Assembly (NCBI GenBank): GCA_963825615.1
Contig: CAWGTV010000008.1
Span: 558,001-622,000, forward strand
Direction: 5' to 3'
DNA length: 64,000 nt
From: JAHEDT01 sp963825615
GTDB lineage: Bacteria; Desulfobacterota; Desulfuromonadia; Desulfuromonadales; BM103
Shown here: in pieces, positions 44,818 to 52,211 of the stretch
Layout of the letters: each line of letters begins with the position of its first letter
Numbering within the stretch: the stretch's first letter is position 1
Program-made: the position numbers and the translations under genes
Notes under the pieces: model-generated
The model's input: the letters and a program-made list of their open reading frames with translations, nothing else
Told to the model about the DNA's origin: nothing
Databases searched by the model: none

Positions 44818-44975
44818 CCCTAAATACAATAGGTTGAAAAATAAAAAACGCGACGCTTACTGGCCCGTTTGGCTCCAGGCGTATATTTTATTTATACGCT
44901 GAGATAATTCCTTCTCACGCTCTTCCCGCCCGGCACGAAAAATAACCCTTTAAAAACAATAGTTTAAAAATATTT
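44818..44975. repeat. Imperfect direct repeat pair in the regulator-operon gap
   Basis: Repeat 1 at 44818-44845 and repeat 2 at 44946-44975 share CCC, then TAAAWACAATAG, then TT and an A-run ending AAAATA. They are about 128 bases apart in an AT-rich region. They could be protein-binding sites or sequence-bias remnants. Confidence 0.4.
44879..44899. promoter_or_regulatory. Candidate upstream activator site (inverted repeat)
   Basis: Perfect arms GCGTATA and TATACGC around TTTTATT. The centre is about 110 bases upstream of the sigma-54 promoter, a normal distance for an NtrC-type enhancer. Confidence 0.5.
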
Positions 44976-44993
44976 ATGAAAAACTTCTAAGAA

Positions 44994-45009
44994 TGGTACG
45001 GCCGATGCA
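44994..45009 (+). promoter_or_regulatory. Sigma-54 promoter of the second respiratory operon
   Basis: TGGTAC, GGCCG, ATGCA: the -24 GG (44995-44996) and -12 GC (45007-45008) are ten bases apart as required, and 14 of 16 positions fit TGGCAC-N5-TTGCA. Transcription would begin near 45020, about 48 bases before the first gene. This fills the 519-base gap 44549-45067 together with the elements above; 44549-44760 shows nothing else. Confidence 0.75.
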
Positions 45010-45067
45010 GTAACTATGTGCCAAGAGCTAATCACGACCAATCAAGGTCAACAGGAAGGAGGCCATT

Positions 45068-45292
45068 ATGAAAACGTTGCAAGTGTTGATATCGATGGTG
45101 GCTGGCAGCGTGTCTGCCGCTTATGCGGCCGCAGGCACACATAGTGAGGGTGCTGGAATCCTGACCTACTTCTTCATCGGGTTCTTTGCACTGATCATTG
45201 TTTCCCAGTTGGTCCCGGCGATGATTCTCTTTTTCGGACTGGTGAAGGGACTGCTGTTCCGCCCGGAGAAGAGCTCGGTGAAAGCTGACTAG
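45068..45292 (+). CDS. Small membrane protein A of the respiratory operon
   Basis: A 74-residue protein with an apparent signal or first span (residues 1-22, ending AAYAAAG) and a second hydrophobic segment about 28-60: GILTYFFIGFFALIIVSQLV, then P and VKGLLF. AGGAGG precedes the ATG. It is a clear paralogue of the protein at 45789 (shared GIL, GF-ALI-V-QL-P and VKGLL positions). First gene after the sigma-54 promoter. Function unknown; likely a small subunit of the complex. Confidence 0.75.
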   Translation: MKTLQVLISMVAGSVSAAYAAAGTHSEGAGILTYFFIGFFALIIVSQLVPAMILFFGLVKGLLFRPEKSSVKAD

Positions 45293-45342
45293 CTGAGAGC
45301 TGTCCCTGGATTAGGGACGGATGGACTTGGCAGGAGAAGACC

Positions 45343-45756
45343 ATGACGATGCACATGCCAGGATTACTGATTGCCGACGAAGACATGCTGACCAGAAAAC
45401 GTATGGCTGACCTGTTCATCGACGCCGGCTACCAAGTGACAGTGACCAACTCGGCCGCTGGGGTTCTTTATGGAATCCTCAAAAAGACCGCACAGGTGGT
45501 CCTGCTCAGTACCCGGTTCGATGAACTGCTGGCGACAGAATTGATTCCGATTCTGAAAAAGTGCAACCGTAACCTGACCATCATCCTGGTTGCCAGCGAA
45601 CTGCCGTTAACTCTGATCCGCAAAGCACGCAGCGAGGGAATTTTCTATCATGCCCTTAAGCCGAACCGGCCGAGCGATGAAGATGAGTTACGGCAAGCGG
45701 TTAAATGCGCATTCGAAAAATTGACTCACAATCCTGCAGACGAGTGGCTGCAATAA
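45343..45756 (+). CDS. Degenerate receiver-domain protein without phosphoacceptor
   Basis: A 137-residue CheY-like protein. The acidic pocket is present (LIADEDMLTRKR), the beta-4 Ser is in ILVASELP and the Lys is in HALKP. Where the phosphoacceptor Asp should end beta-3, the sequence reads VVLLSTRFDE with Ser. It should not be phosphorylated in the usual way and may work as a constitutive binding module. It lies between the two paralogous small membrane proteins inside the respiratory operon, an unusual place for a receiver. Confidence 0.8.
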   Translation: MTMHMPGLLIADEDMLTRKRMADLFIDAGYQVTVTNSAAGVLYGILKKTAQVVLLSTRFDELLATELIPILKKCNRNLTIILVASELPLTLIRKARSEGIFYHALKPNRPSDEDELRQAVKCAFEKLTHNPADEWLQ

Positions 45757-45788
45757 ACTTGTGAATCCACAAAGAGACGGAGGAAATC

Positions 45789-46031
45789 ATGAAAGGGTAC
45801 AGAAGCTTACTAATGGGAATGTCGATGTTGATGATCATGGCGAGCCCGGCTTTTGCCGTGGACACCACCAAAACCTACTCCAGTGGCATACTGGTCGGTC
45901 TCTTCCTCGGGTTCTGCGCACTGATCGTGGTTGTGCAACTGATGCCTACCATCATGCTGCTGGTCGGTTTTGTCAAAGGGCTGCTCAAGGGCTCTTCCAA
46001 GCAAGCGAGCCGTCAGGCGAGCAGAAGCTAA
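45789..46031 (+). CDS. Small membrane protein B of the respiratory operon
   Basis: An 80-residue paralogue of the 45068 product. Signal-like N-terminus (LLMGMSMLMIMASPAFA), then a long hydrophobic segment GILVGLFLGFCALIVVVQLM and VKGLLKG, and a basic tail rich in Ser and Lys. The ribosome site is a strong ggagg. It probably arose by duplication around the receiver gene. Confidence 0.75.
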   Translation: MKGYRSLLMGMSMLMIMASPAFAVDTTKTYSSGILVGLFLGFCALIVVVQLMPTIMLLVGFVKGLLKGSSKQASRQASRS

Positions 46032-46073
46032 AACTGTTCGATGCGTGAACTGAGCGCATAAAAGGAGATGAAG

Positions 46074-46244
46074 ATGATTACCCAGATACTCGAAAGAATT
46101 GGTGAGTGGGATAGCGTTCATACCCTGGTGGACTTTTACCAGTACATCAAGGGCGTCGAATATCTCATTTGTCTCGCATTTTTCATTGCTTTCCCCATGT
46201 TCTACAAATATTTGAACGAGAAGGCAGGTGATGTCAGCAAGTGA
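46074..46244 (+). CDS. 56-aa single-span membrane peptide
   Basis: MITQILERIGEWDSVHTLVD and then a span VEYLICLAFFIAFPMFYKYL. AAGGAG is six to seven bases before the ATG. It sits between small protein B and the pentaheme cytochrome in one tight operon, so it is likely a minor subunit of the oxidoreductase. Confidence 0.7.
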   Translation: MITQILERIGEWDSVHTLVDFYQYIKGVEYLICLAFFIAFPMFYKYLNEKAGDVSK

Positions 46245-46281
46245 GAAAGCCACCTGGCACTCATCTATAAAGGAGAGAATC

Positions 46282-46797
46282 ATGAGCGCTAAGCAAATCT
46301 TGACCAACTTGATGATGGCTCTGGCTTGCATTGCCGCAGGCAGCCTGGCCCAGGCCGGCGATATGCCTGACCAGGCGTCCCTCGACACCATGGTCAAGTA
46401 CTTCGATGCTGTTGAGTTCGACCACGCCATGCATACCGAACTGGGTGAGGATTGCTCGGCCTGCCATCACCATACAACCGGTACCGGCACCACTGACGAG
46501 CGCTGCGTGAGCTGCCACGCCGACAGTAACGAGACCGCTTCGGTCAGTTGCCGTGATTGTCATGTTGCCGAGCCGTTTTCTGCAGATCATATCAACCTCG
46601 TATCTGCAAACGTCTATCTGTACCACTTCGATAAGCCTGGTTTGAAAGCCGCTTATCACTGGAACTGTGTCAGTTGCCACGAACAGATGGACGGGCCGAC
46701 GGGATGCCAGGATTGCCACACGAGGACAGCGGAGGGCGACGCCCTATATCGCGTGGATGTGACAGGTTCGCAAGCTGCCGAGACGACTGGACACTGA
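46282..46797 (+). CDS. Periplasmic pentaheme cytochrome c
   Basis: A 171-residue exported protein with signal peptide (residues 1-26, ending SLAQAG). Five heme motifs are present: CSACH, CVSCH, CRDCH, CVSCH and CQDCH, with extra His residues (CHHHTTG) for bis-His ligation, as in class III multihemes. GGAGAGAATC precedes the chosen ATG. Electron-output subunit of the Fe-S/NrfD complex that follows. Confidence 0.88.
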   Translation: MSAKQILTNLMMALACIAAGSLAQAGDMPDQASLDTMVKYFDAVEFDHAMHTELGEDCSACHHHTTGTGTTDERCVSCHADSNETASVSCRDCHVAEPFSADHINLVSANVYLYHFDKPGLKAAYHWNCVSCHEQMDGPTGCQDCHTRTAEGDALYRVDVTGSQAAETTGH

Positions 46798-46858
46798 GCG
46801 TGGCCGGTCTTGAGATGACATCTACGGGTGCAAGTTTTTCAGGATAAGGAGAGTCGTT

Positions 46859-47815
46859 ATGAGTGGAATCAGTCGACGGAGATTTCTTGCTGCGAGCGTG
46901 GCAGGATGTGCCGCCACAACCTTGGCCGGGCCGAAAAAGGCCCTGGCGGCCGGAGCCTTTTCCGGCTATCCGGATGGCATGGGCGTGCTGGTGGATCTAA
47001 CCCGTTGCATTGGGTGCCGCAGCTGCGAGGCCGCCTGCAACAACGAACAGAACCTGCCGGCGCCGAATAAGCCGTTTGATGACAAGTCGGTATTTGATGA
47101 AACATTTCATGGTGGCAAGCAGAAGCGGCGTCCCGATGAGAATGCCTACACTGTCGTAAACCGTTACGATACAGAGAGCTCCAGCAAGCCTGTCTACCGG
47201 AAGGTGCAGTGCAACCATTGCAGCGAACCGGCTTGCCTAAGCTCCTGCTTCGTCAATGCCTACACCAAAACCCCGGAAGGCGCTGTCATTTATAACTCCA
47301 AGGTCTGTGTCGGCTGCCGCAACTGCATGATCGCCTGTCCCTTCAACATTCCGGGATACAGTTACTCGAGCGCTTTTGACCCGGTCGTCAAGAAATGCAT
47401 CATGTGTTATGACACCAGACTCAAGAAGGGCCTGCCGCCGGCCTGCGTTGATATCTGTCCACAGGAAGCGCTGACCTTCGGTAAGCGCAAGGACCTGATC
47501 AAGATCGGTCACCAGCGCATCCAGACCCACCCGGGGCGCTATGTCAACCATCTCTACGGCGAAAAGGAACTGGGTGGCACTCACTGGATGTATCTGTCAT
47601 CAGTGCCTTTCGAAGAAGTCGGTTTTGACCCGAACCCTGGTAACGAACCGATCATCAACAACGTCAAGGACTTCCTTAGTACCGTACCGATGGTGCTGGC
47701 CATCTGGCCGGCTATGTTTACCGGCTTCCATCTTCTTGCTAAGAAGAAGGACGGTCACGGTGGTCACGAGCACGATGTCGAAGAACACCATGACGAGGAG
47801 GGAGGCGCACAATGA
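46859..47815 (+). CDS. Tat-exported 4Fe-4S subunit with C-terminal anchor (HybA-like)
   Basis: A 318-residue electron carrier. The twin-arginine signal is SRRRFLAASVAGCAATTLAG. Clusters: CIGCRSCEAAC, CNHCSEPACLSSC, CVGCRNCMIAC and a final pair CIMCYDTRLKKG with ACVDIC, for four 4Fe-4S centres. A C-terminal span (FLSTVPMVLAIWPAMFTGFH) and a His-rich tail (GHGGHEHDVEEHHDEEGG) follow. The anchor and length match HybA rather than NrfC. It overlaps the NrfD-type gene by four bases. Confidence 0.9.
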   Translation: MSGISRRRFLAASVAGCAATTLAGPKKALAAGAFSGYPDGMGVLVDLTRCIGCRSCEAACNNEQNLPAPNKPFDDKSVFDETFHGGKQKRRPDENAYTVVNRYDTESSSKPVYRKVQCNHCSEPACLSSCFVNAYTKTPEGAVIYNSKVCVGCRNCMIACPFNIPGYSYSSAFDPVVKKCIMCYDTRLKKGLPPACVDICPQEALTFGKRKDLIKIGHQRIQTHPGRYVNHLYGEKELGGTHWMYLSSVPFEEVGFDPNPGNEPIINNVKDFLSTVPMVLAIWPAMFTGFHLLAKKKDGHGGHEHDVEEHHDEEGGAQ

Positions 47816-49152
47816 AACACTTACTTGAATGCGGAGTGAAGCCGGTTGATTCAGCTGTCAATGAAAAGACTGATCAGCCATGGACACTAAAAAGAAAACT
47901 TTTCCTGGGATTAACCCCGGGTCAATATCTCGGCCAGGCCCTGCGTAACCCGTTCAACTGGATCCTCGGCATCATCTTCGCCATCGGGCTGCCGGTGCTC
48001 GCCTACCGCTTCCTGTTCGGGCTCAGCGCGGTTACACATAGTTCGAATGATTATCCCTGGGGACTGCTCCTCGGCTTCGGGCTCTTTACCATGGTGCCGT
48101 TGTCCGCATCGGGATTCATGCTCGGCACCACTGTGGAGATTTTCGGCCGACATGACTTCGAACCGATCGAGCGTCTGGCCCTGCTCAACGGCCTGCTCGG
48201 CTACTTCTTCGCAGTCGTCTTTCTGCTTTGCGACCTTGGTCAGCCTTGGCGGCTTCCGTATCCAATGGTCGTAGCATTCGGCCCGGCTGCGGTTCTGTTC
48301 CTGGTCGCCTGGCACGTCGCAACCTATCTGTCTGTCCAGGTCGCCGAGGTTTCGGTCTCTTTCTTCGAGTGGATGGGATGGCTGGGCGGCAAGCGTTTTA
48401 TCCGCCGGATCGCCATCGGCCTGACAGTCGCCGGTATCATCCTGTCGACCCTGCACCAGGGGGCCCTCGGAGCGCTCTTCCTCTATGCCCCGGGCAAGGT
48501 CCACCCGCTCTGGTATTCGGCACCCTTCCAGTGGATCTTTTTCTTTTGTTCGTCTATTCCAGCCGGACTCTGCATGGTGATTGCAGTCAGTACGATCGTC
48601 AAAAAAACCATGGCTTGGCGTTGCGATAGCAACTTCCTGGACAACCTGGATCGCTGTACTCTGGGGATCGCCAAGGGCGCCAGCATGGCTTTGATCACCT
48701 ACCTGGCGATCAAACTGATCGGAATCGCCCATGACAACGAGTGGGGCTACCTGGCAACGGGTTGGGGGCTCTGGTTTCTGTTCGAAATCGCCGTAGCCGT
48801 GGTGCTGCCGCTGTGCATCTTCGCCTACGCGATTCACAACCAGAGAGTCGGCCTCGCCCGGCTAGGCGCTTTCATCACAATCTTCGGTATCGTCCTGAAC
48901 CGCCTGAATACGTCCCTGATCACTTTCAACTGGCAGCTCTACCAGGAGATCCCACACATTTTTGAAGTGATCATGACCGTGACAGTGTTCTGCATCTACA
49001 TAGTCGTCTACCGCTTCATCCTTTATCGTTTGCCGATTCTCTTCGCCTGGAAAGAGCAGCCGCAAGAAGCCCTTGCTGCGCAAGTAGCCAAGCCGGCGCC
49101 GATCCGGACGAGCCCCTCACCGGCCGGAGCCATGTACCGCAAGATCGATTGA
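47812..49152 (+). CDS. NrfD/HybB-family integral membrane quinol oxidoreductase subunit
   Basis: A 446-residue polytopic protein with about nine to ten spans starting near residue 50 (WILGIIFAIGLPVLAYRFLF). HybB-type features include the first cytoplasmic tail of 45 residues and STLHQGALGALFLYAPGKVHPLWYS, which is part of the quinone site in this family. Translationally coupled to the Fe-S subunit. Transfers electrons between menaquinone and the Fe-S and heme subunits. Confidence 0.9.
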   Translation: MKHLLECGVKPVDSAVNEKTDQPWTLKRKLFLGLTPGQYLGQALRNPFNWILGIIFAIGLPVLAYRFLFGLSAVTHSSNDYPWGLLLGFGLFTMVPLSASGFMLGTTVEIFGRHDFEPIERLALLNGLLGYFFAVVFLLCDLGQPWRLPYPMVVAFGPAAVLFLVAWHVATYLSVQVAEVSVSFFEWMGWLGGKRFIRRIAIGLTVAGIILSTLHQGALGALFLYAPGKVHPLWYSAPFQWIFFFCSSIPAGLCMVIAVSTIVKKTMAWRCDSNFLDNLDRCTLGIAKGASMALITYLAIKLIGIAHDNEWGYLATGWGLWFLFEIAVAVVLPLCIFAYAIHNQRVGLARLGAFITIFGIVLNRLNTSLITFNWQLYQEIPHIFEVIMTVTVFCIYIVVYRFILYRLPILFAWKEQPQEALAAQVAKPAPIRTSPSPAGAMYRKID

Positions 49153-49218
49153 TTGACTAACGGTCGCGGGGCGTTTGCCAGGCCCCGCGGCCATGACATC
49201 TTGCCAAGGAGATTCGCC

Positions 49219-50065
49219 ATGTTCAGCAGCATTAACAGTCGCGCTATAGTCCCGGTTGCCTGTGCCGTGACCGGATTTGTGATCGCCTGCTGTGTGCTTC
49301 TGTATTCCTTTGTCAAAGATGATCTTATCAAGGGCGAGATTCAACATGCCGTCGATCTGTCGGATACCGTGATCAAGTCAACCCGCTACGCGATGCTCAA
49401 GGATGATCGCGAGACTTTGAGCAACATCATCAGCAGCATCGGTGAGCAGAATCAGGTCGAACATGTGCGGATCTTCAACAAGAAGGGGCTGATCATGTTC
49501 TCAAAGGACAACCGGGAACTCGATCAGTTCATCGACAAGTCGGCGGCGGGCTGCAACGAATGTCATGTCAGCGACGGAGCCGAAACGCAGCCTTGGCACC
49601 ATGGCCAAGGCCCGCCAGTTCACTACCCCAGACGGCAACGATGTGCTCGCCATTACTGCGCCGATCTACAATGAAGCGGAATGTTCCAACGCGGCCTGTC
49701 ACTTTCATGAAGCCGGGCAAAGCCTGTTGGGAACCCTCGATATCGGTGTTTCGCAGGCGCCCCTCAAGCAGACTCTGGGGCAATTGCAGAACCGCATGAT
49801 CATGTTCAGTGGCATGGTCCTGATCCTGACGGTCGGCGCGGTCTGTGCCCTGCTTTACAGCCAGGTATTTCTGCCGATCAAACAGCTTGCCGACTTTACC
49901 GAAGACCAGCGAGGTGATACTCTGGGCGCTGATTTCCCCGAAGTCAGCGGTGAAATTGCCCGGTTGGCAAATGCCTTTCAGAAGATGACCAACCGCGTGC
50001 GGGAACTCGAGAAGCGGCATCACGCCAAGGAAAGCGAAGGCTCTTCGCCGGAGTCGTTGCCCTGA
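49219..50065 (+). CDS. Heme-type periplasmic sensor with HAMP domain, no kinase (frame broken near 49592)
   Basis: About 282 residues with two spans (about 10-33 and 195-217). The periplasmic domain contains CNECH and CSNAACH (CX4CH) and is related along its length to the sensor domain of the kinase at 41386, as shown by shared ML-DDRE and R-F-KGL-FS patterns. HAMP follows (LPIKQLADFTEDQRGD), then a short coiled tail, and the protein stops without kinase or signalling domains. An extra C near 49591-49592 breaks the frame. AAGGAG precedes the ATG. It is the gene after the NrfD subunit, so it may report heme or redox state to the kinase. Confidence 0.8.
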
Positions 50066-50133
50066 GTTTGCCGGACCTCTTGTTGCTGACTCTGTTTTGA
50101 CCATTCTGCGGCAGGTGGGCAGAGGAGATCATC

Positions 50134-50652
50134 ATGAGCCAGGCGGGGCCACATCCCGAAATGCAGCAAGCCCCGGGACGCGAAGACTTGCGGCTGCGCA
50201 TCGAGGCCCGCATCCGGCAGCTGGAAAGAGCTTCCGGCAACGGCCTCTGGTCGATGGTCCTGTTCCTGCTGGTCAGTTTCGCGGCCTATGCCAATTTCTC
50301 CATTTTCCCCGACTTAAGTGAAGACATGCGCAGAATGCTCGGGGCTCCGCCGCCGGGTGAAATGATCAGTCTGGCGCTGGTCATCTACGCCTTCTCCAGC
50401 ATCGTGCGCACCCTTGCCCGCATGAGCCGTAACATCAAGCCTTACATGGGGCTGATGCACGCCGCTTTCTTTGCGGCATTCTATACCTTCTACCATCTCT
50501 CCGGAGTGCTGCCGGACAATTTCTGGGCGGTCTTCTTCGCCGGGATCAGTGTGATGGGGCTTGAGAACTACTATCTCTGGTCGCATAGCAGCGCGGCCGT
50601 GCGCAAGGAACGTGCTTTGCTCAAGAGCATGCAGGGTGGCGGCGAGGGCTAG
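50134..50652 (+). CDS. Three-span membrane protein, unknown
   Basis: A 172-residue protein. Residues 10-35 are a charged helix (REDLRLRIEARIRQLERA), then spans at about 38-58, 78-92 and 107-150 (HAAFFAAFYTFYHLSGVL, FWAVFFAGISVMGLENYYL). The cytoplasmic tail is basic. It follows the heme-type sensor by 68 bases with its own AGAGGAG. I do not recognise the family; position suggests it belongs to the respiratory operon. Confidence 0.6.
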   Translation: MSQAGPHPEMQQAPGREDLRLRIEARIRQLERASGNGLWSMVLFLLVSFAAYANFSIFPDLSEDMRRMLGAPPPGEMISLALVIYAFSSIVRTLARMSRNIKPYMGLMHAAFFAAFYTFYHLSGVLPDNFWAVFFAGISVMGLENYYLWSHSSAAVRKERALLKSMQGGGEG

Positions 50653-50687
50653 CTTTGGCAGTCGCGGTGCAAATGCTGAGCTGCGAC

Positions 50688-50716
50688 TGCAACGAGTTGC
50701 AATTTTGTGGTATGCT
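50688..50716 (+). promoter_or_regulatory. Candidate promoter with operator-like palindrome
   Basis: Palindrome TGCAAC-GA-GTTGCA at 50688-50701 overlaps the -35 region of a TATGCT -10 box at 50711-50716. It would transcribe the short RNA region that follows. Confidence 0.4.
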
Positions 50717-50744
50717 GTAAGCAACTCAAACGCAGAGGAGGAAG

Positions 50745-50834
50745 ATGTATGCCAGTCTCTACGCCGCCGGGCCCGATAGGGGAAAACTCATCAAACTAAA
50801 AGTTGATCATCCTTGGATTGCAGCAGCCGGGTAA
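50745..50834 (+). CDS. Possible 29-aa leader peptide
   Basis: Starts MYASLYAAGPDRGKLIKL, preceded by GAGGAGGAAG. Its stop codon lies inside the first stem of the RNA structure, as in attenuation units. No homology is known to me. An overlapping 16-codon frame is also possible. Confidence 0.3.
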   Translation: MYASLYAAGPDRGKLIKLKVDHPWIAAAG

Positions 50835-50882
50835 TCCGATTCAGTTTCCCACGACGGGAAACGCAGAGATAGAAAATCATTG

Positions 50883-50913
50883 CAAAACGCCCCGAGCTTT
50901 TCGGGGCGTTTTG
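50883..50913 (+). terminator. Intrinsic terminator
   Basis: CAAAACGCCCCGA, short loop, TCGGGGCGTTTTG, followed by a T-rich stretch. Confidence 0.85.
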
Positions 50914-50939
50914 ATGTTTTTGGCTTCTTGCGGTATAAA
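50911..50939 (+). promoter_or_regulatory. Predicted sigma-70 promoter for the secreted protein gene
   Basis: TTGATG at 50911-50916, 17-base spacer and TATAAA at 50934-50939, about 90 bases before the next start codon. Confidence 0.55.
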
Positions 50940-51028
50940 AGTTCATGTACCAGATGGTCTTGGAGGGACATGTGCCTGGCCACCAGAATAGAGGCATCAC
51001 AACCACAAATCGTCATGGAGGTCGATCA

Positions 51029-51769
51029 ATGAGAGCCTTGCTAGCAAGCATTTGTTGCATGATTGTTTTTGCCGGTGTTGTGGGGGCGGCCGGGGACATC
51101 CGCCAGGAAGAGGTGCGTTTCAACAAGGGGGAATCCAGTGCCACGATCACAGGCAGGATCAAGGGGTATGAGAGTGTAGACTACACGCTGCAGGCCGGGG
51201 CAGGACAAACCTTGGCCGTGCTCTTCAAGCCGACGAACTCGTCGGCCCATTTCAATGTCCTGCCGCCAGGGTCGGATGACGTGGCGATGTTCGTGGGTTC
51301 CATTTCCGGCGATCACTTTGTAAGGCTGCTGCCCGCCGACGGCATCTATACCCTGAGGGTGTACCTGATGCGCAGCGCCGCGCGCCGCAACGAATCCAGT
51401 GACTACACTTTGACCCTCAGCATTGAGGGTAAAGTACTGGAACCCACCCCTTCGTCTATCGACGCGTCTTTGCCCGGCAAGCCGTTCCATGCCTCGGCAA
51501 GCGTCGCCTGCATTCCCCCCTTCGTCTACGATGCCAAGCTGCAGGTCTGCGAGGCGTTCGTCATCCGCCGTGGTTTCGATGGCACGGCGACGGTCGAGAT
51601 CCGGCCGGCCAGCGGGCTCAAGCGGAGCATCCTGTTCGTTGCGGGAAAACCGGTCGCTGCGGATTCGCCGGGGACCATGATGTTCACGCACAAGGATGAT
51701 GTCACCATCGTCACCTTCGATGGCGAGGAACATTACGAAATCCCTGATGCCCTTATCTTTGGAGGGTGA
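51029..51769 (+). CDS. Secreted protein with lysozyme-inhibitor-like domain
   Basis: A 246-residue exported protein with signal peptide MRALLASICCMIVFAGVVGA. Residues about 25-135 (VRFNKGESSATITGRIKGYE, VDYTLQAGAGQTLAVLFK and FNVLPPGSDD) resemble the fold of periplasmic inhibitors of g-type lysozyme. Residues 145-246 form a second domain with a Cys pair (VACIPPFVYD and LQVCEAFVI) of unknown type. GGAGG precedes the ATG. Inhibitor function is a family-level suggestion only. Confidence 0.6.
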   Translation: MRALLASICCMIVFAGVVGAAGDIRQEEVRFNKGESSATITGRIKGYESVDYTLQAGAGQTLAVLFKPTNSSAHFNVLPPGSDDVAMFVGSISGDHFVRLLPADGIYTLRVYLMRSAARRNESSDYTLTLSIEGKVLEPTPSSIDASLPGKPFHASASVACIPPFVYDAKLQVCEAFVIRRGFDGTATVEIRPASGLKRSILFVAGKPVAADSPGTMMFTHKDDVTIVTFDGEEHYEIPDALIFGG

Positions 51770-51824
51770 AAACAAGCCAGGCGGCTCATCGGCTATAGTC
51801 TTGAGATATTGCGGAGCGATCGAA

Positions 51825-52211
51825 ATGAAAAATGCGCTGCTGACCTTTGCCTTGCTTTGTCTCCTAGGATTTATCTGCCTGGTAACGGCAACCGTTCCGG
51901 CGTTCGCCGGAGGAGTGCCTGACGGGCTGGAGGTCATGCGAGGCATGTATTTCTACATGGCCGATGCGGCCCTCTTCACCGAGTGCGAGACCGGCAAGAG
52001 CTTCCCGGTCGCCATGGAGGGGGCCAACCGCGTCCTTGAGGAAGCTTACCTGAAGGCGCGGCAAAATCCGGGCGAGGCGCTGCTCGTGACCCTCGAAGGC
52101 CGGATAGTCGAGAGAATGCCCATGGAGGGGCCGGGGCCGGTGCCGACGCTGTTGCCGGACAAGTTTCTCGATATCTCGACCAGTGAAAGTTGTGAGAAGC
52201 AACCCAGGTAA
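51825..52211 (+). CDS. Secreted NlpE C-terminal-domain-like protein
   Basis: A 128-residue exported protein with signal peptide (residues 1-28, ending VPAFAGG). The mature part reads MYFYMADAALFTECETGKSF, LEEAYLKARQNPGEALLVTL and EGRIVERMPMEGPG. This is the pattern of NlpE-like copper/envelope-stress lipoproteins. It lacks the lipobox Cys. Short spacing after the preceding secreted protein suggests one transcript. Confidence 0.65.
   Translation: MKNALLTFALLCLLGFICLVTATVPAFAGGVPDGLEVMRGMYFYMADAALFTECETGKSFPVAMEGANRVLEEAYLKARQNPGEALLVTLEGRIVERMPMEGPGPVPTLLPDKFLDISTSESCEKQPR

Larger units (their letters stand above)
50717..50913 (+). ncRNA. Candidate structured small RNA or leader with terminator
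   Basis: A gene-poor stretch of 376 bases (50653-51028) contains a series of stems. They are GGATT/AATCC (50815-50837), GTTTCCC/GGGAAAC (50844-50862) and a strong terminator at the end. A 29-codon frame with its own ribosome site overlaps the first half. I see no match to a known riboswitch core. Either a small RNA or an attenuated leader-peptide unit. Confidence 0.35.

Noticed and set aside
47911..48837. 308-codon frame opposite the HybB-type gene
   Set aside because: Antisense shadow, highly charged with no fold signals.
50815..50870. GEMM-type cyclic dinucleotide riboswitch
   Set aside because: Fragments such as AGCCGGGTAA and GGGAAACGCA resemble parts of it, but the order and conserved core are wrong.
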